Shown here piece by piece: positions 43,050 through 51,835 of a DNA stretch of 55,281 nucleotides. Position 1 is the first letter of the stretch, and the number at the start of each line of letters is the position of its first letter. The DNA comes from Chloroflexota bacterium (GTDB lineage Bacteria > Chloroflexota > UBA6077 > FW602-bin22 > JAMCYS01): positions 1 to 55,281 of the forward strand of contig JAMCYS010000095.1 of the NCBI GenBank assembly GCA_023473795.1, in the 5' to 3' direction. The notes under the pieces were generated by a model, which ran no database searches, was not told where the DNA came from, and was given only the letters and a program-made list of their open reading frames with translations. Position numbers and translations under genes: made by a program.

Positions 43050-43493
43050 TTGAAAAGGATTGTCGCCCGCGAGGAGTACTGCATCGGCTGCCGCCTCTGC
43101 GAGGTCCATTGCGTCGTGCAGCACTCGCGCACCAAGAACATAATCAAGGCTTTCAAGAAGGAGCGCGTGCGGCCCACGGCCCGCATCCACGTGGAGGAAA
43201 GCGGCCCCGAGTCGTTCTCCCTGCAGTGCCGCCATTGCGACGAGCCTTCTTGTGTTTACGCTTGCCTCACCGGGGCGATGCATAAGGACGAGCTGACCGG
43301 CGCCGTGGTCCACGACCCCGAGCGCTGCATTGGCTGTTGGACCTGTCTGCTCTTCTGCCCCAACGGCGCCATTGCCAAGGACGCCGCCCACGGCAAAGTG
43401 GTGGCCAAGTGCGACCTCTGCGGCGGCCAGGGCACGCCCGCCTGCGTGGAGAACTGCCCGAACGAGGCGCTCGTGCTCGAGGAGGTGCCGTAG
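43050..43493 (+). CDS. Polyferredoxin subunit of split glutamate synthase
   Basis: 147 residues from TTG 43050 (GGAGG 5 nt upstream). Four cysteine clusters of the HycB/PsrB type: CIGCRLCEVHC, CRHCDEPSCVYAC, CIGCWTCLLFCPNGA and CDLCGGQGTPACVENCP, for up to four [4Fe-4S] centres. Its TAG is directly followed by the ATG of the FAD oxidoreductase. It probably wires electrons from the reductase to the FMN/Fe-S synthase subunit. First gene of a five-gene operon. Confidence 0.85.
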   Translation: MKRIVAREEYCIGCRLCEVHCVVQHSRTKNIIKAFKKERVRPTARIHVEESGPESFSLQCRHCDEPSCVYACLTGAMHKDELTGAVVHDPERCIGCWTCLLFCPNGAIAKDAAHGKVVAKCDLCGGQGTPACVENCPNEALVLEEVP

Positions 43494-44789
43494 ATGGCCA
43501 GACGCTACGTTATCGTCGGCAACTCCGCGGGCGGCGTCGGCGCGGCCGAGGGCATCCGCCAAGTCGACCGCGAGGGGCAGATCACCATCGTCTCCGACGA
43601 GCCCTATCCGGCCTACTCGCGGCCGATGATCTCCAAGTACCTGGCCGGCGAGGCTGACCTGGCGCACATGCTCTACCGCCCGGCCGACTTCTACGCCAAA
43701 CAGGGTATCGAGCTGCTCACTGGCACCGCCGCCAGCGCTCTGGACCTGCAGGCCCACACGCTGACCCTGGCCGACGGTCGCCGCCTGGCCTGGGACCAGC
43801 TGCTGCTGGCCACCGGCGGCACGCCTTTCGTGCCCCGCACGGAGGGGCTGGACCGGGAGGGCGTCTTCACCTTCACCACCCTGGACGACGCCAAGCGCCT
43901 GGCGGCCAAGCTGAGCGCGGCGCGGCGCGCCGTCGTCATCGGCGGTGGCCTCATCGGCATCAGCGTTGCCGAAGCCCTGGCCAAGAAGAACCTCGCCGTT
44001 AGCGTGGTCGAGCTGAAAGATCGCATCCTCAACATGGTTCTGGACGAGCCCGCCTCCGTCATCGCCGAAGAGGCGGTGCGCCGCGCCGGGGTCGAAGTCC
44101 TCTGCAACACCACCGTGGCCTCGGTGGTGGGGCGACCGCAGAACGGCGGCGCGGTGGTTAGCGTCTTCCTGGACAACGGGCGCGAGGTGCCCTGCGACCT
44201 GCTGGTGGTGGCCATCGGCGTCGTGCCGCGCACCGACCTGGCCAAGGCCGCCGGCCTCAAGGTCAACCGGGGCATTGTCGTGGACGAGCATATGGCCACC
44301 GATGCTCCGGGAGTCTACGCCTGCGGCGACTGCGTGGAGGCTTACGACTTCGCCGCCGACGTGGTGCGTCCGACGCCCGTCTGGCCCAACGCTTACCTCG
44401 GCGGTCGCACGGCCGGCCGCAACATGGCCGGCGACGCGGCTGTCTACCCGGGCGGCACCGCCTGCAGCTCGCTCAACTACTTCGGCCTCTCGCTCGTCTC
44501 GGCCGGCGTGCTGTTGCCGCCCGCCAACGACGGCTTCCAGGTGCTGAGCCGCGTCGAGCCCGAGCGGGGGCTGTACCGCAAGCTGGTTCTCAGAGGCGAG
44601 CAACTGGCCGGCCTCATCTACGTGGGCGATATCAACCGCGCCGGCATCGCCTTCGGCTTGATGCGCGAGGGCGCCGCCGTCGCCGGTTTCGCCGAAGAGC
44701 TGCTGGCCGACGGCTTTGGCCTCATCTCGCTGCCGCGCGAACTGCGCCAGAGCAGACTGGAGGGGAAGTTCAATGGAGTCCACCCGTAA
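43494..44789 (+). CDS. FAD-dependent pyridine nucleotide-disulfide oxidoreductase
   Basis: 431 residues. FAD site YVIVGNSAGGVGAAEGIR, NAD(P)H site AVVIGGGLIGISVAEALAKK, and the C-terminal FAD contact GVYACGDCVEAYD. It lacks a redox-active CxxC pair, like NADH oxidase/nitrite-reductase-type reductases. In split glutamate synthases such a protein supplies electrons from NAD(P)H in place of GltD. Its 3' end overlaps the amidotransferase start by 17 bp. Confidence 0.88.
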   Translation: MARRYVIVGNSAGGVGAAEGIRQVDREGQITIVSDEPYPAYSRPMISKYLAGEADLAHMLYRPADFYAKQGIELLTGTAASALDLQAHTLTLADGRRLAWDQLLLATGGTPFVPRTEGLDREGVFTFTTLDDAKRLAAKLSAARRAVVIGGGLIGISVAEALAKKNLAVSVVELKDRILNMVLDEPASVIAEEAVRRAGVEVLCNTTVASVVGRPQNGGAVVSVFLDNGREVPCDLLVVAIGVVPRTDLAKAAGLKVNRGIVVDEHMATDAPGVYACGDCVEAYDFAADVVRPTPVWPNAYLGGRTAGRNMAGDAAVYPGGTACSSLNYFGLSLVSAGVLLPPANDGFQVLSRVEPERGLYRKLVLRGEQLAGLIYVGDINRAGIAFGLMREGAAVAGFAEELLADGFGLISLPRELRQSRLEGKFNGVHP

Positions 44790-45909
44790 TCGCAACAACC
44801 CCTATGGCGACGACAAGGTGATCGCCGCCTGCTGCCTCTTCGGCATGCTCGACACTACCGGCAAGCGCATCGGCGGCCGCGACTCCATCGAGGCCATTGC
44901 CAACATGCACGACCGGGGCAACGGTCTGGGCGGCGGCTTCGCCATCTACGGCCTCTATCCCGACTGGCCCGACCATTACGCCTTCCACGTAATGTACACC
45001 AGCCAGGCCGGGCGCAAAGAGGTCGAGGCTACGCTGCGAAGCAACTTCCACGTGGCCCACGGCGAAGAAGTGCCCACCCGCCAGGCGGCGGTGAGCAACC
45101 CGCCCACCGTCTGGCGCTACTTCCTGCAACCGGAAGAGCGAGCGCTGATCGGCCAATCGGCCGACGACTACGTGGTCGAGCGGGTGATGGAGATCAACAC
45201 CGGCCACCGCGACGCCTTCGTCTTCTCCAGTGGCAAGAACATGGGCGTCTTCAAGGGCGTGGGCTATCCCGAAGACGTGGCCGATTTCTTCAAGCTGGAC
45301 GACTACCGGGCCTACCTCTGGACGGCCCACGGCCGCTTTCCGACCAATACCCAGGCCTGGTGGGGCGGCGCCCATCCCTTCAGCATCCTGGACTGGACGG
45401 TGGTGCACAACGGCGAAATCTCGTCCTACGGCATCAACCGTCGCTACCTGGAGATGTACGGCTACCACTGCACCATGCACACGGACACCGAGGTGATCGC
45501 CTACGCGGTGGACCTGCTGGCGCGGCGGCACAACCTGCCGCTGAACCTCGTCTGCAAGGTGCTTTCGGCGCCGCTCTGGGCGGACATCGACCGAATGGAA
45601 GGCGAGGAGCAAGATCTGTATAGGACCTTGCGCCAGGTGTACGGCAGCCTCCTGCTCAACGGCCCGTTCACCATCATCATCGCTCACCAGAACGAGATGA
45701 TTGGCCTGACCGATCGCATTCGCCTGCGGCCGCTGACCGCCGCCACCAAGGGCGACGTGCTTTTCCTTTCTTCCGAGGAGGCCGCCATCCGGTTGGTCTC
45801 GCCGGAGCTGGACAAGGTCTGGACGCCGCTGGGCGGCGAGCCGGTGGTGGGCAGGGTGAAGAGCGAAGCGGCGGTCGTGGCGCCGACCGGCCAGGTGCTG
45901 GTGGCGTAG
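44773..45909 (+). CDS. Glutamate synthase class II glutamine amidotransferase subunit
   Basis: 378 residues from ATG 44773. Amidotransferase blocks: ACCLFGMLDTTGKR, NMHDRGNGLGGGFAIYGLYP, TAHGRFPTN, HNGEIS and MHTDTEVIAY. The nucleophile by alignment is C20, followed by an unusual C21 in place of glycine; so a 19-residue propeptide must be removed to expose the N-terminal cysteine. It releases ammonia from glutamine for the FMN subunit. Equivalent to the N-terminal domain of GltB and to archaeal GlxB. Confidence 0.88.
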   Translation: MESTRNRNNPYGDDKVIAACCLFGMLDTTGKRIGGRDSIEAIANMHDRGNGLGGGFAIYGLYPDWPDHYAFHVMYTSQAGRKEVEATLRSNFHVAHGEEVPTRQAAVSNPPTVWRYFLQPEERALIGQSADDYVVERVMEINTGHRDAFVFSSGKNMGVFKGVGYPEDVADFFKLDDYRAYLWTAHGRFPTNTQAWWGGAHPFSILDWTVVHNGEISSYGINRRYLEMYGYHCTMHTDTEVIAYAVDLLARRHNLPLNLVCKVLSAPLWADIDRMEGEEQDLYRTLRQVYGSLLLNGPFTIIIAHQNEMIGLTDRIRLRPLTAATKGDVLFLSSEEAAIRLVSPELDKVWTPLGGEPVVGRVKSEAAVVAPTGQVLVA

Positions 45910-47415
45910 ATGAAGACATATCTACCTGCCAGGTTTAGAGTGAGGCGCGACGACGAGCGCTGCATCAGGTGCCGCGTCTGCGAGCGCCAGTGCGGCTTTG
46001 ACGTGCACCACTATGACGAGGAAGACGATAGCCTTTATTGCGACGACGAGAAGTGCGTCGCTTGCCACCGCTGTGTCGTCTTCTGCCCCACCGGCGCCCT
46101 CACCGTCGAGAAGAACCCGCTCTCCTACCGCGAGAACTACTCCTGGCGGCCCGAGGCGATCGAAGACCTGATGAAGCAGGCGGAGACGGGCGGCATTCTG
46201 CTCACCGGCATGGGCAACGACAAGCCTTACCCCATCTACTGGGACAAGCTGCTGCTCAACGCCAGTCAGGTGACAAACCCCTCCATCGACCCGCTGCGCG
46301 AGCCGATGGAGCTGCGCACCTACCTGGGGCGCAAGCCGGACCGGATCGACCTGGCCGCCGGCAATATCGGCCGTTGGACCCGCCGCGCCCCGCAGGTGGC
46401 CATAGAGACGCCCATCATGTTCTCCGCCATCTCCTACGGCGCCATCAGCCTCAACGTGCAGGAGTCGTTGGCCCGCGCGGCGACCGAGTACGGCACCTTC
46501 TTCAACACAGGCGAGGGTGGCCTGCACAAGAGCCTTTACAAGTACAGCGACAACGCCATCGTCCAGGTGGCCTCGGGGCGCTTCGGCGTGCACCAGGAAT
46601 ATCTGGACGCCGCTCGGGTGGTGGAGATCAAGATCGGCCAGGGGGCCAAGCCGGGCATCGGCGGCCACCTGCCGGGCGAGAAAGTATCGGCCGAGGTCGC
46701 GGCCACGCGCATGATCCCGCGCGGCACCGACGCCCTTTCGCCAGCGCCGCACCACGACATCTACTCGATCGAGGACCTCTCGCAGCTGATCTACGCCCTG
46801 AAGGAAGCCACCAACTACACCAAGCCGATTTCGGTCAAGATCGCCGCGGTGCACAACTCGGCGGCCATCGCCAGCGGCATCGTCCGCGCCGGCGCCGACA
46901 TCGTGGCCATCGACGGCATCCGCGGCGCCACCGGCGCGGCGCCCAAGATCATCCGCGACAACGTGGGCATCCCTATCGAGCTGGCCATCGCCGCCGTGGA
47001 CTCGCGCCTGCGGGCGGAGGGCATTCGCAACCAGGCCTCGCTCGTGGCGGCCGGCGGCGTCCGTAACAGCGCCGACGTGATCAAGGCCATCGCCCTGGGC
47101 GCCGACGCCGTCTACATCGGCAGCGCGGCCCTCATCGCCATGGGCTGCCACGTCTGCCAGGCCTGCTACACGGGGCGCTGCTCGTGGGGCATCGCCACCA
47201 CCGACGACTACCTGATGAAGCGCATCAATCCCAACATTGCCTCGCGCCGCCTGACGAACCTCCTGCGGGGCTGGAGCCTGGAGATCAAGGAGATGCTCGG
47301 CGGGATGGGCATCAACGCCCTGGAGAGCCTCCGTGGCAACCGGCACCACCTGCGCGGCGTCGGCCTGAGCGACACCGAGCTGGAGATTCTTGGCGTGCGC
47401 ATGGCGGGGAGCTAA
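45910..47415 (+). CDS. Glutamate synthase FMN/3Fe-4S domain subunit with N-terminal ferredoxin
   Basis: 501 residues. N-terminal two-cluster ferredoxin (about 15-65: CIRCRVCERQC and CVACHRCVVFCP). The FMN barrel from about 95 has ETPIMFSAISYGAISLNV, TGEGGLHKSLYKY, IGQGAKPGIGGHLPG, APHHDIYSIEDL, DGIRGATGAAPK and AAGGVRNSADVIKA. The 3Fe-4S loop CHVCQACYTGRCSWGIATTD follows. It condenses ammonia with 2-oxoglutarate. Matches the central GltB domain, and archaeal/Thermotoga GltB. It starts directly at the stop of the amidotransferase gene. Confidence 0.93.
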   Translation: MKTYLPARFRVRRDDERCIRCRVCERQCGFDVHHYDEEDDSLYCDDEKCVACHRCVVFCPTGALTVEKNPLSYRENYSWRPEAIEDLMKQAETGGILLTGMGNDKPYPIYWDKLLLNASQVTNPSIDPLREPMELRTYLGRKPDRIDLAAGNIGRWTRRAPQVAIETPIMFSAISYGAISLNVQESLARAATEYGTFFNTGEGGLHKSLYKYSDNAIVQVASGRFGVHQEYLDAARVVEIKIGQGAKPGIGGHLPGEKVSAEVAATRMIPRGTDALSPAPHHDIYSIEDLSQLIYALKEATNYTKPISVKIAAVHNSAAIASGIVRAGADIVAIDGIRGATGAAPKIIRDNVGIPIELAIAAVDSRLRAEGIRNQASLVAAGGVRNSADVIKAIALGADAVYIGSAALIAMGCHVCQACYTGRCSWGIATTDDYLMKRINPNIASRRLTNLLRGWSLEIKEMLGGMGINALESLRGNRHHLRGVGLSDTELEILGVRMAGS

Positions 47416-47418
47416 ACT

Positions 47419-48183
47419 ATGATACTTCTAGACGAAGCCGAGCAGGTACTGACCATCGACGCCAAGGGCGTCTACTACCGCGAGCTGAACGCGCGGCTGC
47501 GAGACGCGGTGGAGAACGGCGTCAAGAAAGTAGTGCTGAATAACATCACCGGCCAGCGCTATCTGGGTACCGACCTGCCGGGAGAGGTCGAGCTGGAGGT
47601 GCATGGCACGCCGGGCAACGACCTGGGCGCCTTCATGAACGGGCCCACCGTCACCATCCACGGCAACTTGCAGGATGGCTGCGGCAACACGATGAACGCC
47701 GGCACCATAGTCGCCCACGGCCGGGCGGGCGATGCCCTGGGTTACGCCATGCGCGGCGGCAAGATCTTCGTGCGCGACGACGTGGGCTACCGCGTGGGCA
47801 TCCACATGAAGCAGTACGAGGGCAAGGTGCCGGCGATAGTTGTCGGCGGCACGGCCCAGCCCTTCCTGGGCGAGTACATGGCCGGCGGGGTGCTGGTGGT
47901 GCTGGGGATGGGGCTGCAAGAAGGCGAGCGCCATCGCGCCAACTTCATCGGCACGGGCATGCACAACGGGGTCATCTTCCTGCGGGGCTCGGTGGAGCAG
48001 CACCAGCTGGGCAAAGAGGTGGGCGTGCGCGAGCCGGACGAGGCCGATTGGCAGCTGCTGCGCTCGCTGGTGGGGGAGTTCGCCGGCCACTTCGGCTTTG
48101 CCACCGAGGAGCTGCTGCGCGGCCGGTTCTTGAAGCTGCTGCCGCTCTCCCTGCGCCCCTACGGGCGCCTCTACGCGTACTAG
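47419..48183 (+). CDS. Glutamate synthase GXGXG-domain subunit
   Basis: 254 residues forming a right-handed beta-helix with repeated glycine motifs (GTPGNDLGAFMNGPTVTIHG, GDALGYAMRGGKIFV, GTGMHNGVIFLRG). It equals the C-terminal GltB domain/GlxC, which holds the domains of the enzyme together. Last gene of the operon, 3 bp after the FMN subunit; a 21-bp hairpin terminator follows. Confidence 0.92.
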   Translation: MILLDEAEQVLTIDAKGVYYRELNARLRDAVENGVKKVVLNNITGQRYLGTDLPGEVELEVHGTPGNDLGAFMNGPTVTIHGNLQDGCGNTMNAGTIVAHGRAGDALGYAMRGGKIFVRDDVGYRVGIHMKQYEGKVPAIVVGGTAQPFLGEYMAGGVLVVLGMGLQEGERHRANFIGTGMHNGVIFLRGSVEQHQLGKEVGVREPDEADWQLLRSLVGEFAGHFGFATEELLRGRFLKLLPLSLRPYGRLYAY

Positions 48184-48205
48184 ACTTAAGACTCTTCCCT
48201 TCCTC

Positions 48206-48249
48206 CTCACAAGTCTAGGCAGCCCCGTGGGGCTGCCTAGACTTGTGAG
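48206..48249. terminator. Strong bidirectional terminator
   Basis: 21-bp perfect stem CTCACAAGTCTAGGCAGCCCC with a 2-nt formal loop, between the convergent glutamate synthase operon and the histidine kinase gene. Confidence 0.8.
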
Positions 48250-48256
48250 AGCAACT

Positions 48257-49735
48257 TCACTTCGCGACCGGCAGAGAAAACGAGAACGTCGCTCCCCGGC
48301 CGGGCTCGCTGACCACCCAGATGCGGCCGCCGTGCCTCTCCACGATCAGCCGCGCCAGGTACACGCCTAGCCCCAGCCCCTGGCGCCCGCTGCCGCTGGT
48401 GGCCCGGCGGTGGCGCTCGAAGACGTGGGTCAGCTCCGCCGGCGGGATGCCGGCACCATTGCCGCGCACGGCGACGACCACCAACTCGTCCCGCTCTTCG
48501 GTTGTGACGGTGACCGGCAGGTGGGCGGGCGTGAAGCGTAGGGCGTTGTCCACTAACGTGTGGATTACCCTGGTGATGAGCTCGCGGTCGCCGCAAGCGG
48601 CCGGCGGCCGGCCGACCACCACCAGACGCACTCGGCCCGCCTCCATGCGCGAGTACCGTTCGTCCAGCACCCGCGCTGCCAGGCGGTCTAGCGGGAGTGG
48701 CTGGCATTCCAGTTCCGCCTGGCCGATTTCCAGCTGCATCGACAGAACCAGGTCGTCGATCATCCGTTCCAGGCGGCGCGTGCTCTGCACGATGGCGCGC
48801 ATGCTCAGGCGCAGCCTGCCATCAGCGTCGGCGGGGCCCTCGTTTCGGTCGGCGGCCGCGTTGAGCAGCTGGACGTGACCGCGCAGGGCGGTGAGTGGTT
48901 GGCGAAGGTCGTGGGCCAAGGCGAGGGAGAAGTCCTCCCGTTGGCGTTCGACCTCCCGCTCGGCAGTGACGTCACGCAGCGTGAGCACCGCCCCCAGCAG
49001 ATTGCCATCCGCCAGGCAGATCGGCGCGGCGCTGACCGAGACCGCCACCGCGACGTCGGGTTCCGGGTGGATCACGAGGTTCATACTCCGCACCAGTTCC
49101 CCGCGCAACGCCCGGGCCGGCGGTGACTCCTCCGTCGCCAGCGGCTCGCCGCCGGGGGTCTCCAGGTGCAGCCGCGCCAGGCGCTCGCCAAAGGGCAAGC
49201 GGCATGACTCGAGCGAGTAGCGGAGGATCTCCAGGGCCCGCTCGTTGGCGCGCACGACATCCCCGGCCCGGTTGTACACGATCAGCCCGTCGGGCACCGA
49301 GTTGACGGTGGCCTCCAGCAATGCAAGCAGGCGCTCGCGTTCGGCCTCCGCCTGCTTGCGCTCCCCGATGTCGCGCACCAGGCTCAGCAGGACGCGCTCG
49401 TCCCGGAAGGCCGCCCCCTGGGAGCTCACCTCCACCGGGAACGGCGTGCCGTCCTTGCGGCGGTGGATGCCCTCGAAGAGGATACCGCCCGCTTCAGCCT
49501 GGGCCAACTGCGCCTGCGTTAGGGGCCGGGTCTCCGGCGTGCGCAGGTCCTGGATGGTGAGCTCGAGAAGCTCCGCGTGCGAGTAGCCGTAGGCGACGGC
49601 GGCGGCGCGATTAGCCTCGAGCAGCCGGCCGTCGCCGGGGCGGATGAAGAGGATGATGTCGCGCGCGCATTCGAAGAGCAGCCGGTAGGGATCGGAGCCT
49701 TCCCCTTCCCAACAGGAATCAGGCGCTTCCGGCAA
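48257..49735 (-). CDS. PAS-domain histidine kinase with damaged ATP-binding motif
   Basis: 492 residues from TTG 49735 (GAGGG 8 nt upstream; the frame extends to 49858). Two PAS domains (about 12-125 and 138-258), HisKA with ALAHDLRQPLTAL (His 275), N-box LVDNALRFTP, and G2 GRQGLGLGVYL. The G1 box should read DxGxG; it is G425-N-G-A-G, so the adenine-contacting aspartate is glycine (codon GGC instead of GAC). Phosphate-loop residues look normal. Kinase activity may be lost or weak. No membrane segment, no adjacent response regulator. Confidence 0.88.
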   Translation of the reverse strand: MPEAPDSCWEGEGSDPYRLLFECARDIILFIRPGDGRLLEANRAAAVAYGYSHAELLELTIQDLRTPETRPLTQAQLAQAEAGGILFEGIHRRKDGTPFPVEVSSQGAAFRDERVLLSLVRDIGERKQAEAERERLLALLEATVNSVPDGLIVYNRAGDVVRANERALEILRYSLESCRLPFGERLARLHLETPGGEPLATEESPPARALRGELVRSMNLVIHPEPDVAVAVSVSAAPICLADGNLLGAVLTLRDVTAEREVERQREDFSLALAHDLRQPLTALRGHVQLLNAAADRNEGPADADGRLRLSMRAIVQSTRRLERMIDDLVLSMQLEIGQAELECQPLPLDRLAARVLDERYSRMEAGRVRLVVVGRPPAACGDRELITRVIHTLVDNALRFTPAHLPVTVTTEERDELVVVAVRGNGAGIPPAELTHVFERHRRATSGSGRQGLGLGVYLARLIVERHGGRIWVVSEPGRGATFSFSLPVAK

Positions 49736-49948
49736 TCCGTGGTTCCCTCTATCTTTAGTGGGCGACCGCACGGCCGCCCACGAACAACAGTCTCCAACGG
49801 TTAATAGACTAGTGGGCAGCAGGTTCCGTGCCAGGTTGTCCCCTGGTGGGGCCAGCAAGACCGGCGTAGGCTCGGTTTCTCACCCGAAACCGCACAGACG
49901 GTCGGCGCCGCGCCGGCCACACAGCACTTTTCGTTCCCGCGCGGATGC

Positions 49949-49954
49949 TATAAT
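49949..49954 (+). promoter_or_regulatory. -10 element of the dipeptidase gene
   Basis: Perfect TATAAT 33 bp before the ATG, with GGGAGG between. The -35 is weak (CTTTTC at 16 bp). Confidence 0.45.
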
Positions 49955-49986
49955 CGACCAACCACCACCGCGGGAGGGAACCGGCT

Positions 49987-51390
49987 ATGTGCGACACCGC
50001 CGTGGCCCTGGGCGGCGCTACCGCCGACGGCCACACCATCTTCGCCAAGAACTCCGATCGCCACCCCAACGAGTGCCAGCCCCTCTTCTGGGCGCCTCGC
50101 CGCCAGCACGCCCCCGGCGCCAGCGTGCGCTGCCAGTACCTGGAGCTGCCGCAGGCCGAGACGACCTGGGAGGTGGTCGGCTGCCGCCCCTGGTGGCTCT
50201 GGGGCTTCGAGACCGGCCTCAACGAGTGGGGCGTGGCCATCGGCAACGAGGCCGTCTTCTCCAAGGAGCCGCCCGAAGAGACCGGATTGCTGGGCATGGA
50301 CCTCGTGCGCCTGGGCCTGGAACGCGGTCGCGCGGCCCACGAAGCCCTGCGGGTCGTCACCGACCATCTGGAGCGCTACGGCCAGGGCGGCTCGGCCTCC
50401 TTCGCCGAGAGCCGCTACTACGACAATTCGTTTATCATTGCCGACCCCGACGAGGCCTGGGTGCTGGAGACCGCCGGCCGCCGCTGGGCCGCCCAACGCG
50501 TGCGCGGCGCTCGCAACATCTCCAACGTCTACACGATAGAAAGCGAATGGGACGAGGGCTCCCCTGACCTGGTGGAGCACGCCCTGCGCCAGGGCTGGTG
50601 CCGGAGCCGGGGGGACTTCAACTTCGCCCGCGCCTACGGCGACTGGCAGCGCCCCTTCGCCCCGCGCAACTTCCGCTACCAGCGCGGCCGGCAGCTGCTG
50701 GCGCGCGACGCCGGCTGCGTCACCGTGGACAGCATGCTCGCCTACCTACGCGACCACTACGACGGCACCTTCGCCGCGCCCCGCTGGTCGCCCCAGGAGA
50801 CCTTCTTCCCCTCCCTCTGCATGCACGGCTCGGCGCGGAACCCGAGCGAAACGGCCTCCGGCCTGGTGGCGGTGCTGCGCCCGGTCGAGGGGCCCCCGCG
50901 CCCCAGCGAAGCGGTGCCGCGCACCAGCGAAGCGGCGCCGCGCGTCAGCGCCTGGCACTGCTTCTCCTCCCCCTGCCTCAACGCCTTCCACCCCGTCTAC
51001 CTGGGCGGGGTCGGCCTGCCGGAGCGGCTGAACGAGGGCGGGCGGGTCTACGACGCCTCGCCCTGGTGGCTCTGCGAGCGGCTGCAGCGGCGGGCGGACG
51101 CCCAGCCGGCTCTGGCGCCGCTGCTGCGCGGCCTCTGGGACGGCTGGGAGCGGCGCTGGCGGGAGCGGGCAGCAGGGGCCGAGGCGGAGGCGGCCCGCCT
51201 GGTCGCCGGGGGCGACGCGGCCGGGGCCGCGGAAGTCCTGAGGGGGCAGGTGGGGACGGCGGCGGCGGAGCTGCTGGCGGCCGCCGAGGGCGCGGAGGCC
51301 CTGCTGGCGCAGGCCGCCCGGCTCTTGCCGGGCGAGGTCGACCTGCAGCCGGCCTACCACGCCGCCCTCGACGACGCAGCCGGCCTCTAG
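49987..51390 (+). CDS. C69 family dipeptidase
   Basis: 467 residues. Starts MCDTAVALGGATADGHTIFA then KNSDRHPNE: removal of Met exposes Cys2, the Ntn-hydrolase nucleophile of peptidase family C69/U34. Other family blocks are GLNEWGVAIGNEAVF, YDNSFIIADPDEAWVLETAG, RNISNVYTI and the WSPQETFFPSLCMH region. No signal peptide, so cytoplasmic. A Pro/Ser-rich repeat (P-S-E-A/T) of about 30 residues near 300-320 is unusual. GGGAGG and a TATAAT precede it. It cleaves dipeptides; natural substrate unknown. Confidence 0.9.
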   Translation: MCDTAVALGGATADGHTIFAKNSDRHPNECQPLFWAPRRQHAPGASVRCQYLELPQAETTWEVVGCRPWWLWGFETGLNEWGVAIGNEAVFSKEPPEETGLLGMDLVRLGLERGRAAHEALRVVTDHLERYGQGGSASFAESRYYDNSFIIADPDEAWVLETAGRRWAAQRVRGARNISNVYTIESEWDEGSPDLVEHALRQGWCRSRGDFNFARAYGDWQRPFAPRNFRYQRGRQLLARDAGCVTVDSMLAYLRDHYDGTFAAPRWSPQETFFPSLCMHGSARNPSETASGLVAVLRPVEGPPRPSEAVPRTSEAAPRVSAWHCFSSPCLNAFHPVYLGGVGLPERLNEGGRVYDASPWWLCERLQRRADAQPALAPLLRGLWDGWERRWRERAAGAEAEAARLVAGGDAAGAAEVLRGQVGTAAAELLAAAEGAEALLAQAARLLPGEVDLQPAYHAALDDAAGL

Positions 51391-51478
51391 GCGAGCGGCA
51401 GGGTGCTTCTCCCTCTCCCCGTCGAGGAGAGGGAGAGACGTGCCACGGCGCCGCCGCCCGCCTGCCCCAGCCTCGCCC

Positions 51479-51530
51479 GGCGTTGAAGCACCGGGCTCAG
51501 TCAACAAACCCTCCGCGGAGGCTGAGAGGG
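51479..51530. repeat. Degenerate two-hairpin intergenic repeat
   Basis: CCGGGCTCAG and CCTCCGCGGAGG arranged like the repeats at 21943 and 32491, with more mismatches. Confidence 0.35.
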
Positions 51531-51604
51531 TGGGTGAGCACCCCGAGTCCAGCGCCGGTTGCCCTCGCCGCCTTGGAAGACGGGGGTAGGAAGGGTGGTC
51601 ATTG

Positions 51605-51776
51605 TGGAGTGCGGCGGCTTGCCGCCGCCTGCCAGAGCGCAGGCAAGCCCCCCTGTCGGGGGACAATTGCCTGCGCAGTCCAGGACATGGCGCCGCCGAC
51701 CGCCTCTACGAGGAATGCCCGTTTTCATCCTCGTTGGTGGCCCATAGGGCAATGGACGATTCTTATGAAAATGGCT
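51605..51776 (+). repeat. Structured dispersed repeat, copy A
   Basis: Core 51605-51682: outer stem TGGAGTGC / GCAGTCCA, arm 1 GGCGGC-TT-GCCGCC, arm 2 GCAGGCAA...TTGCCTGC enclosing CCCCC/GGGGG. A conserved 3' flank (CGCCTCTACGAGGAATGCCC and AGGGCAATGGACGATTCTT) runs to 51776. Confidence 0.75.
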
Positions 51777-51793
51777 AGACTCGGTTGGCATCC

Positions 51794-51821
51794 GTAGGGG
51801 CGACCGGCCGGTCGCCCCTAC
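51794..51821. repeat. 28-bp perfect palindrome
   Basis: GTAGGGGCGACCGG followed by its exact reverse complement. GTAGGGGCG palindromes of this sort are common intergenic repeats in several phyla. It sits between copies A and B of the structured repeat. Confidence 0.75.
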
Positions 51822-51835
51822 CTGGCGCCGCCGTT

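Noticed and set aside
43011-44798. 595-codon open frame antisense to the glutamate synthase reductase
   Set aside because: Long antisense frames are common in GC-rich genes; translation is His/Val/Gly-rich, has no family motif, and the sense strand encodes a clear enzyme.
45922-47349. 475-codon antisense frame opposite the FMN subunit gene
   Set aside because: Same reason: shadow of the codon bias of the sense gene, no start site.
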